From Lelliottia nimipressuralis (GTDB lineage: Bacteria > Pseudomonadota > Gammaproteobacteria > Enterobacterales > Enterobacteriaceae), in the NCBI RefSeq assembly GCF_004115925.1, contig NZ_SDDX01000019.1, forward strand, positions 186,001 to 250,000: a DNA stretch of 64,000 nucleotides. Reading direction: 5' to 3'. The notes beneath the pieces were generated by a model that was not told the DNA's origin, did not search any database, and was given only the letters and a program-made list of their open reading frames with translations. Shown piece after piece: positions 33,715 through 43,820 of the stretch. The translations under genes were made by a program, and so were the position numbers. Every line of letters begins with the position of its first letter. Position 1 is the stretch's first letter.

Positions 33715-34984
33715 AGTGGGGGAGCAGCACCGGAATTTGCGACAGCAGAAACAGAATCAACCCGATAGTTCCGCCGACCAGCGTGCCGTTAACGCGGATA
33801 AACTGCAGGTCCTTGCCGATATTCAGCTCGATCTGTCGTGACATGTCTTTTGCATCCCAGCCCTTCACCGTATCGCTGATATGGCGCGTCAGGAAGGCCG
33901 CGAAATCCGGTGCCACGCGATGCGCCGCCTGCTCCAGATGTTCGTTCAGCGAGGCGCGCAGGCTGGCGTCGGCCACCAGCGTTTCGCCAAACCACTGCCC
34001 GGCGTTGGCGATGCGCTGCTTCACGCGGGAGTCGTCGCTCTGCATATCGGCTTTCAGCCATGCGCGCAGATCGGCCCACATCTCGCCAAGATAGCGGTTA
34101 AACGCTTCGTCATTCTTCAGGTAGTGTTTGATGTTCTCCGCTTTGTTCGCCATCTCCGGATCGGTTTTCAGGTTGTCGATAAGCTTCAGCGTGGCGCGAT
34201 CAAACGCCTGGCGGATCTGGTGCGTGCGGTCGTGGCTGATATCGTCGAGGATCGCGTTCACCGCATCGGAGACCAGCTCGGCGCTTTGATCGCCCAGCCA
34301 CTCGGTCGGCAGCATCATCGCTTTGCGCGGATGTTCGGTTTTAAGCCAGTGAACGATCTGCGCGGCGATAAAGTCCCGCGTACTGTCGCGCTGTATCAGG
34401 GTGATCAAGCGGTTGATCACCGCGTCCAGCAGCACCTGATGACGGTTGTTTTTGGTCATGCTCTCCAGCATCGCCGCGCTGGTTTGCGTAAAATCGACCT
34501 TATCGATGGCCTTGTGTACGGCGCGTTTCAGTAAGCGCTGAATGCGCCCGTCGTCCGTCAGTTCCAGGAACCCGCCCATCACCTGAATCAGATGCTGCCC
34601 GACACGCTGGGCGTTATCCGGTTGGCTGAACCAGTTGCCGATCATCTGTGCGGGTTCGTAGCGGCGGATCAGCGCAACTAAAGACTGGGTATCGAGAAAT
34701 TTTTCCTGCACGAACAGGCCGAGATTATCGGCGATCCGATCTTTATTGCGCGGGATAATCGCCGTATGGCGCGAGATAAACGGGATCGGCACCCGGCGGA
34801 ACAGGGCCACCACGGCGAACCAGTCCGCCAGCGCGCCGACCATCGCCGCCTCGGCAATCGCCTTCGCGCCGCGTACCCAGATCGTCTGCGGCAGAAACAG
34901 CGTGGCAATGAAAATCGCGGCGGCAACCAGCAGCAGCGACAGCGCCAACAGCTTGGCGCGTTTGAGTTCAGCTAATTTTTCCAT
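33713..34984 (-). CDS. yjiN: DUF445 membrane protein YjiN
   Basis: A 423-residue protein close to E. coli YjiN. It has an N-terminal membrane helix ([21 protein letters not shown]), the conserved DUF445 segment [46 protein letters not shown], a long helical middle and a C-terminal membrane helix ([16 protein letters not shown]). The function is unknown. The ATG at 34984 gives the family start [11 protein letters not shown]. It lies 47 bases after the LysR gene on the same strand. Confidence 0.92.
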   Translation of the reverse strand: MEKLAELKRAKLLALSLLLVAAAIFIATLFLPQTIWVRGAKAIAEAAMVGALADWFAVVALFRRVPIPFISRHTAIIPRNKDRIADNLGLFVQEKFLDTQSLVALIRRYEPAQMIGNWFSQPDNAQRVGQHLIQVMGGFLELTDDGRIQRLLKRAVHKAIDKVDFTQTSAAMLESMTKNNRHQVLLDAVINRLITLIQRDSTRDFIAAQIVHWLKTEHPRKAMMLPTEWLGDQSAELVSDAVNAILDDISHDRTHQIRQAFDRATLKLIDNLKTDPEMANKAENIKHYLKNDEAFNRYLGEMWADLRAWLKADMQSDDSRVKQRIANAGQWFGETLVADASLRASLNEHLEQAAHRVAPDFAAFLTRHISDTVKGWDAKDMSRQIELNIGKDLQFIRVNGTLVGGTIGLILFLLSQIPVLLPH

Positions 34985-35031
34985 AGGGTTAAGGATAGAG
35001 CGGAACGTGGGAGGAGTGCAAAAAAGTGTGA

Positions 35032-35967
35032 TCAGTCGCGCAGGGCTGCCAGAAAACGGCTGAACAGATCCGGCAGCGGCTCGTCGTACCACAGCGCGTA
35101 GAGATCGGCGGGGATAGTCTCGGTAAGTTTCAGGAACACCACACCCGGCCAGTGGATCAGCGCGCAGGATTCGGGTAACAGCGATACGCCATTCCCGGTG
35201 CTGACCAGCGCCAGCGCGGTCTGCGGTTCAAAGACCTGATGCGTCACCAGCGGCGAGACGCCCAGCGCGAGGCAGCTGTCATACACCTGACGGGCAAAGT
35301 CGCTGTGGGTGAAAGAGAGGGAGATAAACGCCCGATCAACCAGATCTTTCAGGGATATTTGGGCGCGGCGGCACAGCGGATCGCTCTCATGCACCGCCAC
35401 GCACACCGCCTCACGGGCAATCATCTGGCAGCGGATTTTGGCTTCGACGTGAGGGATCACATTGCGGTTGATGGCGATGTCCACGGTGCGGGCGCGCAGG
35501 GCCTCGGTCTGTTCCTGCTGGCCCAGCTCGTGCAGCGTCCAGTTGACGTCCGGATTGGCCTCGCGGAACGCTTTCATGCGCGTCAGCAACGGCCCCCACA
35601 TCGCGCTGCCAATCACCCCGATATTAATGTGCTGCTTTTCACTGCGGCCAATCTGGCGCACATAGTTCAGGGACTGTTCGGTAGCGCTGAGCAGACGGTC
35701 GACTTCCGCTTTCAGCACTTTTCCGGCGTGAGTCAGCACCACTTTTCGGCTGGTTCGCTCAAACAACTCCACGCCAAGCAGCTCTTCCAGCTCTTTGATT
35801 TGCATGCTCAGCGGTGGCTGGGAGATATTCAGCCTGGCGGCAGCGCGCCCAAAATGCAGCTCATCGGCGAGGGTCTGGAAATAGCGCAGCATCCGGAAGC
35901 GAATGCGGCTGTTGGCCTGTGAATCGAGCATACCGGGCACCGAGAAAAAGGAGGGTGGCGATATCAT
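35032..35967 (-). CDS. xapR: LysR-family regulator of the xanthosine operon (XapR-like)
   Basis: A 311-residue LysR protein. [49 protein letters not shown] is the HTH; the [18 protein letters not shown] stretch and the effector region ([35 protein letters not shown]) match XapR and relatives. It follows xapA and the transporter on the same strand, with GGGAGG before the ATG at 35967, 20 bases past the transporter stop. It should activate the operon with xanthosine or a related nucleoside; by eye identity with E. coli XapR is only partial. Confidence 0.8.
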   Translation of the reverse strand: MISPPSFFSVPGMLDSQANSRIRFRMLRYFQTLADELHFGRAAARLNISQPPLSMQIKELEELLGVELFERTSRKVVLTHAGKVLKAEVDRLLSATEQSLNYVRQIGRSEKQHINIGVIGSAMWGPLLTRMKAFREANPDVNWTLHELGQQEQTEALRARTVDIAINRNVIPHVEAKIRCQMIAREAVCVAVHESDPLCRRAQISLKDLVDRAFISLSFTHSDFARQVYDSCLALGVSPLVTHQVFEPQTALALVSTGNGVSLLPESCALIHWPGVVFLKLTETIPADLYALWYDEPLPDLFSRFLAALRD

Positions 35968-35987
35968 GCAACCCTCCCTGGAGCCTG

Positions 35988-37193
35988 TCAAACCGCGACC
36001 GCCTCGCCCCGGTGCAGGCGTTCAGCCTTGCTGCAGGCGATGGCCGCAAGCAGCGTCACCATCAGCAGCGCGTAGGCGCAGGTGGAGGCATTCACTGCGC
36101 CGTGCAGGCCGTAGCGGCTGTTAACCAGCGACGAGACAGTGGCGAACAGCAGCGTGCCGACGGTGCCGCAGGTGAGCAACGCGGAGATAAGCGTCGGGGA
36201 GCTGCGGCTGACCTGCAGCGAACCGTAGCTCATCAGCCCGGAGAACAGGCCAGAGTTGAAGAAACCGAACGCGCCGCAGGCAATCAGAATCAGCATGGTA
36301 TTGGCGCTGTTGCTGATAAGCGCAATCGCCACCAGACCGACGGCGGTGCAGATCAGCAGGAAGGTGCGCAGTTTCATCCACTTCACGGTGAACTGATTGA
36401 GGAACAGCCCGGTCGCTTTCGCCACCCAGTAGACGGTGGTGTACAGCGCCGCCTGTTCTGGCAGCATCTGGAAACGCCACTGCAGATAGCCTGGCGTCCA
36501 CATGGTGAAAATCGGCTCCGCCAGCAGGAACAGGAACAGCGCGCCGCACAGCAGCCAGACGGAACGACCCCACGGCTCTTTGCGGGTGGTGTCCTGATGC
36601 GCCGGTTCTGGCGCAACGGTGCTTGGGTAACGGCTGCGCAGGGTGAGGATCAGCATCAGCACGCCCAGCCCGCCCATGATGCCGTACATGGCAATCCAGC
36701 TCGCACCCATTTTAAACAGCCACGCCAGCAGGAAGGAGAGCGTCGCGCCCGCCAGACTGAAGAAGAAATCGGTGAAGATCAGGCTCGATGAACGGCTTTT
36801 TTCGTCCGGATTGATGCGCACCACCAGGTAGCTGCCGATGGTCATAAAAATACCGCCGCAGGCACCGATAATGGCGACCGCCACGCTGAACATGGTCAGC
36901 GTCGGGGTGGCGAACAGCAGGGCGCTGATGATGATCGTCAGCGCGGCGGCGATCACCAGCGGCTTTTGCAGACCCCATTTTTTCATCAGGATGCCGCCGA
37001 GCATGATCGGCACGAACATGCCGATATTCATCAGGGTAAACACCTGGCCGATGAAACTCGGATCCTTATTGAACGCGGCGCAGAGCGGGCCGAGGACAAT
37101 CCCCAGCGTCGAGACCAGCGCGCCGACGAAGTAGTAGCTCAGATACGAAATCGCATTCAGACTGCCGCGAGAGTAATTTTCTGACATCTGCAT
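35988..37193 (-). CDS. MFS transporter (TsgA-like), probable nucleoside importer
   Basis: A 401-residue major facilitator protein with 12 membrane segments, starting LNAISYLSYYFVGALVSTLGIVLGPL and with SYGSLQVSRSSPTLISALLTCGTVG in the second half, similar to the TsgA group. It lies between xapA and xapR, the place of the nucleoside permease XapB in E. coli, but it is not of the NupG/XapB family, which has a different N-terminus and fold signature. Transport of xanthosine or related nucleosides is inferred from context. Two ATG codons at 37193 and 37187 follow AGGAG; either may be used. Confidence 0.82.
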   Translation of the reverse strand: MQMSENYSRGSLNAISYLSYYFVGALVSTLGIVLGPLCAAFNKDPSFIGQVFTLMNIGMFVPIMLGGILMKKWGLQKPLVIAAALTIIISALLFATPTLTMFSVAVAIIGACGGIFMTIGSYLVVRINPDEKSRSSSLIFTDFFFSLAGATLSFLLAWLFKMGASWIAMYGIMGGLGVLMLILTLRSRYPSTVAPEPAHQDTTRKEPWGRSVWLLCGALFLFLLAEPIFTMWTPGYLQWRFQMLPEQAALYTTVYWVAKATGLFLNQFTVKWMKLRTFLLICTAVGLVAIALISNSANTMLILIACGAFGFFNSGLFSGLMSYGSLQVSRSSPTLISALLTCGTVGTLLFATVSSLVNSRYGLHGAVNASTCAYALLMVTLLAAIACSKAERLHRGEAVAV

Positions 37194-37200
37194 TTCTCCT

Positions 37201-37218
37201 GGCGGGCGCGTGCCCGCC
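37201..37218 (-). other. Intercistronic hairpin between xapA and the transporter
   Basis: GGCGGGC and GCCCGCC pair with loop GCGT in the 38-base gap. It may protect or separate mRNA segments inside the operon. Confidence 0.45.
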
Positions 37219-37231
37219 GCTGGACGGGAAG

Positions 37232-38065
37232 TTAGCGGCAGTTCTTCACGAACTGGCTAATCAGGCGAATGAAATCGTCGGTGACCATCGCCGCACATTT
37301 CAGGGTTTGTTCGTGGGAGAGTTCCACGTCGCTCAGCCCTTCCGCCATGTTGGTGATGGCCGAGACCGCCAGCACTTTCAGGCCGCAGTGGCGGGCAACA
37401 ATCACTTCCGGCACCACCGACATGCCGACCACATCGCCGCCCATGTTCTGCATCATGCGGATTTCTGCCGCCGTTTCGAAGTTTGGCCCTGGGTAGGAGA
37501 CGAACACGCCTTCGTGCAAAGTGATGTTGAGATCACCCGCTGTGTGGTGCAGTTTTGCGCGCAGATCGTTGTCGTAGGCGTTGGCGAGGCTAAAGAAGCG
37601 CGGCCCAAAACGGTCGTCGTTCGGCCCAACCAGCGGCGTGGACGGCATGGTGTTGATGTGGTCATTGAGCACCACCAGGCTGCCCGCCGGGATGTTTGGG
37701 TTGAGTGAACCGGCGGCGTTGGTGCAGAACATAAATTCGCAGCCGAGCAGCTTAAAGGTGCGCACCGCGTGGGTCATGATGCCCATCCCGACGCCCTCAT
37801 AGAAATGCCCGCGTCCTTTCATGCAGATGAGATCCACGCCGTGCAGCGAACCCATCACTATTTCACCCGCGTGACCAATCACGGTGCTGACCGGGAAGCC
37901 CGGCAGTTTTTCGTAAGAGATAACGGTTTTGTTATCAAGCTTATCCGCCAGCGCGCCAAGGCCGGAGCCGAGGATAAACGCGATGCGCGGTTTAAAGCCG
38001 GGTTTGGCAGCCTGAATGATTTCAACGGCTTCATACGGGGTGTTGTTAATCACGGAAATAGACAT
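37232..38065 (-). CDS. xapA: Xanthosine phosphorylase (purine nucleoside phosphorylase II)
   Basis: A 277-residue enzyme, the same length as E. coli XapA. It cleaves xanthosine, inosine and guanosine with phosphate to the base and ribose-1-phosphate. RIAFILGSGLGALADKL and VIGHAGEIVMGSLHGV are the phosphate-binding regions; CTNAAGSLNPNIPAGSLVVLNDHIN and GVFVSYPGPNFETAAEIRMMQNMGGDVVGMSVVPE form the nucleoside site. AGGAG precedes the ATG at 38065; the longer ORF from 38125 adds unrelated residues. It heads the xapA-transporter-xapR operon. Confidence 0.93.
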   Translation of the reverse strand: MSISVINNTPYEAVEIIQAAKPGFKPRIAFILGSGLGALADKLDNKTVISYEKLPGFPVSTVIGHAGEIVMGSLHGVDLICMKGRGHFYEGVGMGIMTHAVRTFKLLGCEFMFCTNAAGSLNPNIPAGSLVVLNDHINTMPSTPLVGPNDDRFGPRFFSLANAYDNDLRAKLHHTAGDLNITLHEGVFVSYPGPNFETAAEIRMMQNMGGDVVGMSVVPEVIVARHCGLKVLAVSAITNMAEGLSDVELSHEQTLKCAAMVTDDFIRLISQFVKNCR

Positions 38066-38464
38066 GGGAACTCCTGAATGCGTAGGTTTATACACATTCT
38101 GTGGAGAGCGTGATTGCAGATCCAATTGGATAAAATGGGTTATCGATAGTATTTTTCGAATGGATGGTTGTTGGGTATGTGGATTTTCAACGGGTTAGGA
38201 TGAGCAGCCCAGAGGTAGTGGGGGAAATGACGCAGAGGAACTGTGATGGGAGTCAATGGTGAGCGTTGTGGCTCTGCGGTTTTGCCGCTGCCATTCTGAA
38301 CGGGTGAATGCCTCTTTCTTAAAAATTTATCGCGCAGCACGATCGTTAATCTATTTGCGACATCCGTTAATTAATAACCCTATTCACCGGTAGTATAATT
38401 TCCCTTCCCGTTTGTTTACGCGGGGAAATATAAATAGGAATTATTAATTTCGCGGATGGAATAC
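38066..38464. other. Intergenic region between xapA and the small secreted protein gene
   Basis: About 400 bases holding the upstream region of xapA (leftward) and the promoter of the rightward small gene. No additional gene is supported; the short ORFs in it overlap each other and lack ribosome sites. Confidence 0.4.
38371..38399 (+). promoter_or_regulatory. Sigma-70 promoter of the small secreted protein gene
   Basis: TTAATA (38371-38376) and a perfect -10 TATAAT (38394-38399) are separated by 17 bases. The coding sequence starts 66 bases further on. Confidence 0.6.
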
Positions 38465-38605
38465 ATGAAAAAGATTATTGTAGCAATGTTTTTGGCTTTA
38501 TTTACGATGACTTCATTTACAGCACTGGCCTGCCCAAAAGGGCAGCACCCTCACGGCGGGACCGGCTCGCATCATAAAGGCGGTTACTGCTCTTTTGACG
38601 AATAA
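38465..38605 (+). CDS. Small secreted His/Gly-rich protein
   Basis: A 46-residue precursor with a clear signal peptide (MKKIIVAMFLALFTMTSFTALA, cleavage before C23 or after ALA). The mature part, about 24 residues, is CPKGQHPHGGTGSHHKGG then YCSFDE: four His, many Gly and two Cys, consistent with a small disulfide-linked metal-binding peptide in the periplasm. It has its own perfect -10 box and a strong terminator, so it is a genuine monocistronic gene. I do not recognise a family. Confidence 0.72.
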   Translation: MKKIIVAMFLALFTMTSFTALACPKGQHPHGGTGSHHKGGYCSFDE

Positions 38606-38611
38606 ACAGGT

Positions 38612-38639
38612 AAGGCACATCGGGTGATGTGCCTTTTTT
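38612..38639 (+). terminator. Terminator of the small secreted protein gene
   Basis: AAGGCACATC and GATGTGCCTT form a perfect ten-base stem with loop GGGT, running into TTTTTT. Confidence 0.85.
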
Positions 38640-38741
38640 ACAACATGTTTCTAAGAAACGTCCGTATATACCCAACTTTACGCCCACCCCCGGCCATTTT
38701 GACTACCCTTAATACCCTAAGCGGTAATTAAGGAGACCTAC

Positions 38742-40112
38742 ATGGCTTACCAGACAGTGAATCCTGCTAACAACAAGCTCATTAAAGAGTACAAATCCCA
38801 TACCGACGCTGATATCGAGGCGGCGCTAAAAACGGCGGATGCCCTTTACCATTCCGACTGGGCGAAAGGCGCTATCGAACAGCGTCTGCCGGTGCTGCAT
38901 AAGCTGGCGGATCTGATCGATAGCCGGAGCGAAGAGCTGGCAAAAATCGCCAGTCAGGAGATGGGGAAACTCATCGGGCAAAGCCGCGGGGAAGTGAAGC
39001 TTTGCGCGCAAATCGCCCGCTATTACGCGGATAATGCGAAGCAGTTTCTCGCCCCTGTGAAGTACAAATCGGAACTGGGTGACGCCTGGGTGGAGCACCA
39101 TCCTATCGGCGTGGTGATGGCCGTTGAGCCGTGGAATTTCCCGTTCTACCAGCTGATGCGTGTGCTGGCGCCGAACCTGGCGGCGGGCAACCCTGTGGTG
39201 GCGAAACACGCCAGCATCGTGCCGCACTGCGCAGAGGCGTTCGCCCATCTGGTGCGTGAAGCCGGTGCGCCGGACGGTGCCTGGACGAACCTCTTTATCT
39301 CGCAGGATCAGGTCGCGAAGATCATTGCCGATCCGCGCGTGCAGGGTGCAGCCCTGACCGGGTCTGAGAAGGCCGGGAGCGTGGTCGCAGCGCAGGCGGC
39401 GAAGCACATCAAAAAATCGACCCTCGAACTGGGCGGTAACGACGTGTTTATCGTGCTCGACGATGCGGATCTCAAGAAAGCGGTGAAGATCGGCGTCAAT
39501 GCCCGACTCAACAACGCCGGGCAGGTGTGTACCGCCGCGAAACGTTTTATCGTCCATGAAAAAGTGGCCGATCAGTTCCTGACGGCTTTCACCGAGGCGT
39601 TCCGCGAGGTCAAAATCGGCGATCCGCTGGATGAGAGCACCACTTTGGGGCCGCTGTCGTCGAAAGATGCGCTGGAGACGTTAACCAAACAGGTTAACGA
39701 GGCGGTGAAAAACGGCGCGAAAGTGCACGTGGGCGGCAAGCCGGTGCAGCGTGACGGCAACTTCTTTGAGCCGACAATCCTGACCCATATCTCCCGTGAG
39801 AATCCGGCCTATTTTGAAGAGTTCTTCGGGCCAGTGGCGCAGTTCTATGTCGTCAAAAACGACGACGAAGCGGTGAGCCTGGCGAACGACTCGAACTACG
39901 GGCTGGGCGGGGCGGTGTTCAGTCAGGACATTGAGCGTGCGAAGAAAATGGCCTCGCGAATCGAAACCGGGATGGTCTACATCAACTGGCTGACCGACAC
40001 GGCGGCAGAACTGCCGTTCGGCGGCGTGAAGCGCTCCGGCTACGGTCGCGAGCTGTCGGATCTGGGCATTAAAGAGTTTGTGAATCAGAAGCTGGTGGTC
40101 GTCCGCCGCTAA
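38742..40112 (+). CDS. Succinate-semialdehyde-type aldehyde dehydrogenase
   Basis: A 456-residue ALDH of the NAD(P) succinate-semialdehyde dehydrogenase group (Sad-like). EPWNFPFYQLMRVLAPNLAAGNPVVAKHA is the cofactor region, TLELGGNDVFIVLDDADL holds the general base Glu, and NNAGQVCTAAKRFIVHE the catalytic Cys; ELPFGGVKRSGYGRELSDLGIKEF closes the fold. It probably oxidises a short semialdehyde to the acid. It is monocistronic, with its own terminator. The start ATG is preceded by AAGGAGAC. Confidence 0.9.
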   Translation: MAYQTVNPANNKLIKEYKSHTDADIEAALKTADALYHSDWAKGAIEQRLPVLHKLADLIDSRSEELAKIASQEMGKLIGQSRGEVKLCAQIARYYADNAKQFLAPVKYKSELGDAWVEHHPIGVVMAVEPWNFPFYQLMRVLAPNLAAGNPVVAKHASIVPHCAEAFAHLVREAGAPDGAWTNLFISQDQVAKIIADPRVQGAALTGSEKAGSVVAAQAAKHIKKSTLELGGNDVFIVLDDADLKKAVKIGVNARLNNAGQVCTAAKRFIVHEKVADQFLTAFTEAFREVKIGDPLDESTTLGPLSSKDALETLTKQVNEAVKNGAKVHVGGKPVQRDGNFFEPTILTHISRENPAYFEEFFGPVAQFYVVKNDDEAVSLANDSNYGLGGAVFSQDIERAKKMASRIETGMVYINWLTDTAAELPFGGVKRSGYGRELSDLGIKEFVNQKLVVVRR

Positions 40113-40132
40113 CCGATTTCACAGCAGTAAAC

Positions 40133-40160
40133 AGGGTGGCTTACGAGCCGCCCTTTTTTT
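40133..40160 (+). terminator. Terminator after the dehydrogenase
   Basis: AGGGTGGCT and AGCCGCCCT pair (one G-U) with a TACG loop and run into seven T. Confidence 0.85.
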
Positions 40161-40328
40161 GCAATCAACAAATGATTGTGATTCGCCTGATATCACATAA
40201 TGAATATATTCGTATCATGAATTAGTTACCAGACTCACAGTTCGCAGTGAAACAAACTGGCTGTTCTGGATAACAATTCGCCTCTTGCTAGTATCAAATC
40301 GAAAATCATACACCTGCAAGAGGATACA

Positions 40329-42869
40329 ATGAAAAATACAAATCGTATGATCGTGAACTGTGTTGTGGCTTCCCTGACGCTAAGCTGGAGCCTCGCGGCG
40401 CTGGCGAATACCGCCCCGACAGAGGTCAAGATCGTTCGCGATAGCTACGGCATGCCGCATATCTACGCCGATGATACCTATCGTCTTTTTTACGGTTACG
40501 GCTATGTGGTGGCGCAGGATCGCCTGTTCCAGATGGAGATGGCCCGTCGCAGCACCCAGGGCACGGTGTCTGAAGTGCTCGGAAAATCTTTTGTGAGTTT
40601 TGATAAGGATATCCGCCAGAACTACTGGCCGGCGTCGATTCACGCGCAGATCGCCGCGCTCTCTGCCGATGACAAAGCGATCCTTCAGGGCTATGCCGAC
40701 GGCATGAACGCCTGGATTGATAAAGTGAACGCCGAGCCGGGTAAGCGTCTGCCTGCGCAATTTACCGAGTTTGGTTTTAAGCCTGGGCACTGGCAGCCCT
40801 TTGATGTGGCGATGGTTTTTGTTGGCACGATGGCCAACCGTTTCTCCGACAGCACCAGTGAAATCGACAACCTGGCGCTTCTCACGGCGTTAAAAGATAG
40901 ATACGGCGCGCAAAAAGGGATGGGGGTGTTTAACCAGCTGAAATGGCTGGTGAATCCGGCGGCGCCGACCACCATCGCCGCGCAGGAGAGTCGCTATCCG
41001 ATCACTGTCGATCTGAAAAACAGCCAAACCGCCGCGCTGCTCCCGCGCTACGATCTCCCCGCACCGATGCTCGACCGACCGGCGAAAGGCAGGGATGGCG
41101 CACTGCTGGCGCTCACTGCCGGGCAAAACCGCGAAACGATCGCCGCCCAGTTTGCCCGTAGCGGGGCCAACGGACTGGCGGGTTACCCGACCACCAGCAA
41201 TATGTGGGTGATTGGCAAGAAAAAGGCGCAGGACGCGAAAGCGATTATGGTCAACGGCCCGCAGTTTGGCTGGTACGCCCCGGCGTATACCTATGGCATT
41301 GGGCTGCACGGCGCGGGTTATGACGTGACCGGCAACACGCCGTTTGCCTACCCGGGGCTGGTATTCGGCCACAACGGGACCATTTCATGGGGCGCGACGG
41401 CGGGGTTCGGTGACGATGTGGATATCTTTGCGGAGCAGACCTCCGAGAGCAAACCGGGTGAATATCTGCATAACGGCGAGTGGATCAAAATGCAGCGTCG
41501 CGAAGAGACGATCGCCGTGAAAGACGGGCAGCCTGAGACGTTTACCGTCTGGCGAACCGTTCACGGCAATGTGATCAACGTCGATCCGGCGACACACACC
41601 GCCTACGCCAAAGCGCGCGCATGGGAGGGAAAAGAGGTGGCCTCCCTGCTGGCGTGGACGCACCAGATGAAGGCTAAAGACTGGCCGAGCTGGACGGCGC
41701 AGGCGGCGAAGCAGGCGCTCACTATCAACTGGTATTACGCGGATATCGACGGCAACATCGGTTACGTTCATGGGGGCGCATATCCGAAACGCCAGCCGGG
41801 TCACGATCCGCGCCTGCCGGTGCCCGGCACCGGAAAGTGGGACTGGCAGGGGCTGCTGTCGTTTGATCTCAATCCGAAGGTGTATAACCCGCAGTCGGGG
41901 TATATCGCTAACTGGAACAATGCTCCGCAGAAAGATTATCCGGCCTCGGATCTGTTTGCGTTCTTATGGGGCGGGGCGGATCGCGTCACTGAAATCACGC
42001 AGCTTATCGATAAACAGCCCACGCTGACCTACGAACAAGCCTGGGGATTGATCCAAAAAACCAGCCGTCAGGATCTGAACCTACGTCTGTTCCTGCCTGC
42101 GCTGCAAAAAGCGGCGGCCAGTTTGCCGCAAAGCGATCCCCGCCAGCTGCTGGTGCAAAAGCTGACGAACTGGGACGGTCAAAATCGCTTACGCGACGAC
42201 GGGAAAACCTATGATCAACCCGGTTCCGCCATTCTCAATGCCTGGCTGACCAGTATGCTGAAGCGCACGGTGGTTGCCGCCGTACCGGCACCCTTTAACA
42301 CCTGGTACAGCGCCAGCGGCTATGAAACGACGCAGGACGGGCCGACCGGCTCGCTGAATATCAGCGTCGGGGCCAAGATCCTCTTCGAAGCACTGGAGGG
42401 GGAGAAATCGGCGATCCCGCAGGAGGTCGATCTCTTTGCCGGACAGTCGCAGGAGACGGTCGTCCTCGCGGCCCTGCAGGATGCGTGGCAGACGCTTTCG
42501 GCGCGTTACGGTACGGATATCAACGCCTGGGAAACACCTGCCATGGCGCTGACCTTCCGCGCGAACAACTTCTTTGGCGTGCCGCAGGCGGCGACGAAAG
42601 AGGCGCGTCATCAGGCCGAATATCAGAACCGGGGAACGGAAAACGACATGATTGTCTTCTCCCCTCAATCGGGAGCAAGCCCGGTTCTGGCGTGGGACGT
42701 GGTTGCGCCCGGTCAAAGCGGGTTTGTGGCCCCGGATGGGACGCCGGATAAGCATTATGACGATCAGCTGAAAATGTACGAAACCTTTGGCCGGAAGCCG
42801 CTGTGGTTAACGCCGCAGGAGGTGAGTGCCAATCAGGAATCGCAGGAGATTTTGCAGGTTCAGCGCTAG
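40329..42869 (+). CDS. pac: Penicillin G acylase precursor
   Basis: An 846-residue periplasmic Ntn hydrolase, the same length as the E. coli enzyme. Residues 1-26 are a signal peptide (SLAALA). The alpha chain follows ([38 protein letters not shown]), then a spacer that is removed by self-cleavage, then the beta chain starting at Ser290 (SNMWVIG), the catalytic N-terminal nucleophile; the residue number is identical to E. coli. It cleaves phenylacetyl amides, including benzylpenicillin to 6-aminopenicillanic acid; the natural role is probably use of phenylacetylated compounds. By eye it is closest to Kluyvera and E. coli Pac. It is monocistronic, with a terminator. Confidence 0.96.
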   Translation: MKNTNRMIVNCVVASLTLSWSLAALANTAPTEVKIVRDSYGMPHIYADDTYRLFYGYGYVVAQDRLFQMEMARRSTQGTVSEVLGKSFVSFDKDIRQNYWPASIHAQIAALSADDKAILQGYADGMNAWIDKVNAEPGKRLPAQFTEFGFKPGHWQPFDVAMVFVGTMANRFSDSTSEIDNLALLTALKDRYGAQKGMGVFNQLKWLVNPAAPTTIAAQESRYPITVDLKNSQTAALLPRYDLPAPMLDRPAKGRDGALLALTAGQNRETIAAQFARSGANGLAGYPTTSNMWVIGKKKAQDAKAIMVNGPQFGWYAPAYTYGIGLHGAGYDVTGNTPFAYPGLVFGHNGTISWGATAGFGDDVDIFAEQTSESKPGEYLHNGEWIKMQRREETIAVKDGQPETFTVWRTVHGNVINVDPATHTAYAKARAWEGKEVASLLAWTHQMKAKDWPSWTAQAAKQALTINWYYADIDGNIGYVHGGAYPKRQPGHDPRLPVPGTGKWDWQGLLSFDLNPKVYNPQSGYIANWNNAPQKDYPASDLFAFLWGGADRVTEITQLIDKQPTLTYEQAWGLIQKTSRQDLNLRLFLPALQKAAASLPQSDPRQLLVQKLTNWDGQNRLRDDGKTYDQPGSAILNAWLTSMLKRTVVAAVPAPFNTWYSASGYETTQDGPTGSLNISVGAKILFEALEGEKSAIPQEVDLFAGQSQETVVLAALQDAWQTLSARYGTDINAWETPAMALTFRANNFFGVPQAATKEARHQAEYQNRGTENDMIVFSPQSGASPVLAWDVVAPGQSGFVAPDGTPDKHYDDQLKMYETFGRKPLWLTPQEVSANQESQEILQVQR

Positions 42870-42884
42870 CGAATCTCTCATATA

Positions 42885-42912
42885 AAAAAACCTGCCCTGG
42901 GGCAGGTTTTTT
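42885..42912. terminator. Bidirectional terminator between pac and yfaZ
   Basis: AAAAAACCTGCC and GGCAGGTTTTTT form a perfect stem with loop CTGG, with A- and T-tracts suited to both convergent genes. Confidence 0.9.
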
Positions 42913-42928
42913 GTTTTGTTCGCAAGCC

Positions 42929-43474
42929 TTAGAAGCTCACGCCGCCGCCGACGTAGGCACCGTCAATCAGGGTGTGGTTTGGACGACCGTCTTTGCCGTC
43001 AACGCTTACGTGGCGATAGCCCACTTTCAGCGTAACCGGTTTAACCGGCGTCCAGCTCACGCCGCCATTGGCTTCGACGTAGTTTTTCACGCTGTTGTTC
43101 AGGCCGTTAGGCGCTACGTAACCTTCGCCGAAGACGTTAATGCTGTCGGTCAGAGCCACGTTTACACCACCGCCGACCGGGAATGCGACACCGTTATCGC
43201 CTTTTTTCGGGCCGAGGTAGAGGGCTTTCGCACCTGCATTCAGCATTACCGGACCCACTTCCAGGTTATAACCTGCACCCACACCACCCGTCTGAGTACC
43301 GTCATCGGTATTTTTGAGCCAGTTACTTTCAGCATAAATACCGGAGGTGGATTTGCCCATTTCGATATTTAAGTTGGTGAAGTTTTTACCCTGCTCAATA
43401 GATGCGCCCATCGCCAGTGCGGAGCCAGATGTTACGGTCAGGACAGAAAGCAGAATGAAGTTAATCTTTTTCAT
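42929..43474 (-). CDS. yfaZ: YfaZ-family outer-membrane protein
   Basis: A 181-residue precursor with a signal peptide (MKKINFILLSVLTVTSGSALAM) and a small beta-barrel body of alternating strands (GGVGAGYNLEVGPVMLNAGAKALYLG, SINVFGEGYVAPNGL, VTLKVGYRHVSVDG), ending in GGGVSF with a terminal aromatic residue as in outer-membrane barrels. YfaZ proteins have no firmly known function. GGAAATACACC precedes the ATG at 43474. In E. coli yfaZ lies elsewhere, so its place here next to pac and yjiA is a local rearrangement. Confidence 0.88.
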   Translation of the reverse strand: MKKINFILLSVLTVTSGSALAMGASIEQGKNFTNLNIEMGKSTSGIYAESNWLKNTDDGTQTGGVGAGYNLEVGPVMLNAGAKALYLGPKKGDNGVAFPVGGGVNVALTDSINVFGEGYVAPNGLNNSVKNYVEANGGVSWTPVKPVTLKVGYRHVSVDGKDGRPNHTLIDGAYVGGGVSF

Positions 43475-43795
43475 GGTGTATTTCCTCGTCATCAAATTAA
43501 TCTGAGGACACCTTAACAAGCGATGTTTATGACTGCAAATGTGACGTGACTCGCGGTTTTATGCTGGTTTTGTTACTTTTCGGTATGATTGTTGTTGAGC
43601 TAAAGTGGGTTTGTCACGGCGTCAATCATTTATCTTTTCGTGTTTAGACTTCGTTTTATTTATTAGCTAAACAAAGCCTGAATATCGCGGAAATAATGAT
43701 GAGAAGTGAATTAATGAGGATTATCATTATTTCAAAAAAACTTTGTAAATGACGAAAAATTACATTTCTCTAATCGACATTACGCGATATTTGCC
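43475..43795. other. AT-rich intergenic region before yfaZ
   Basis: About 320 bases between the yfaZ start and the yjiA terminator. It is clearly AT-rich and should hold the yfaZ promoter. No gene or strong repeat was seen. Confidence 0.4.
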
Positions 43796-43820
43796 ATAAC
43801 CGCCCGATAAGGGCGGTTAT
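43796..43820 (-). terminator. Hairpin after yjiA
   Basis: ATAACCGCCC and GGGCGGTTAT form a perfect ten-base stem with loop GATAA, 11 bases past the yjiA stop. Confidence 0.65.

Noticed and set aside
37201-37218. GC-rich hairpin in the xap operon as a REP element or terminator
   Set aside because: It lacks the REP centre sequence and a T-tract, so it is listed only as an intercistronic hairpin.
40173-40193. CRP-like inverted repeat upstream of pac (TGTGA ... TCACA)
   Set aside because: The half sites are 11 bases apart, not six, so it is not a normal CRP site.
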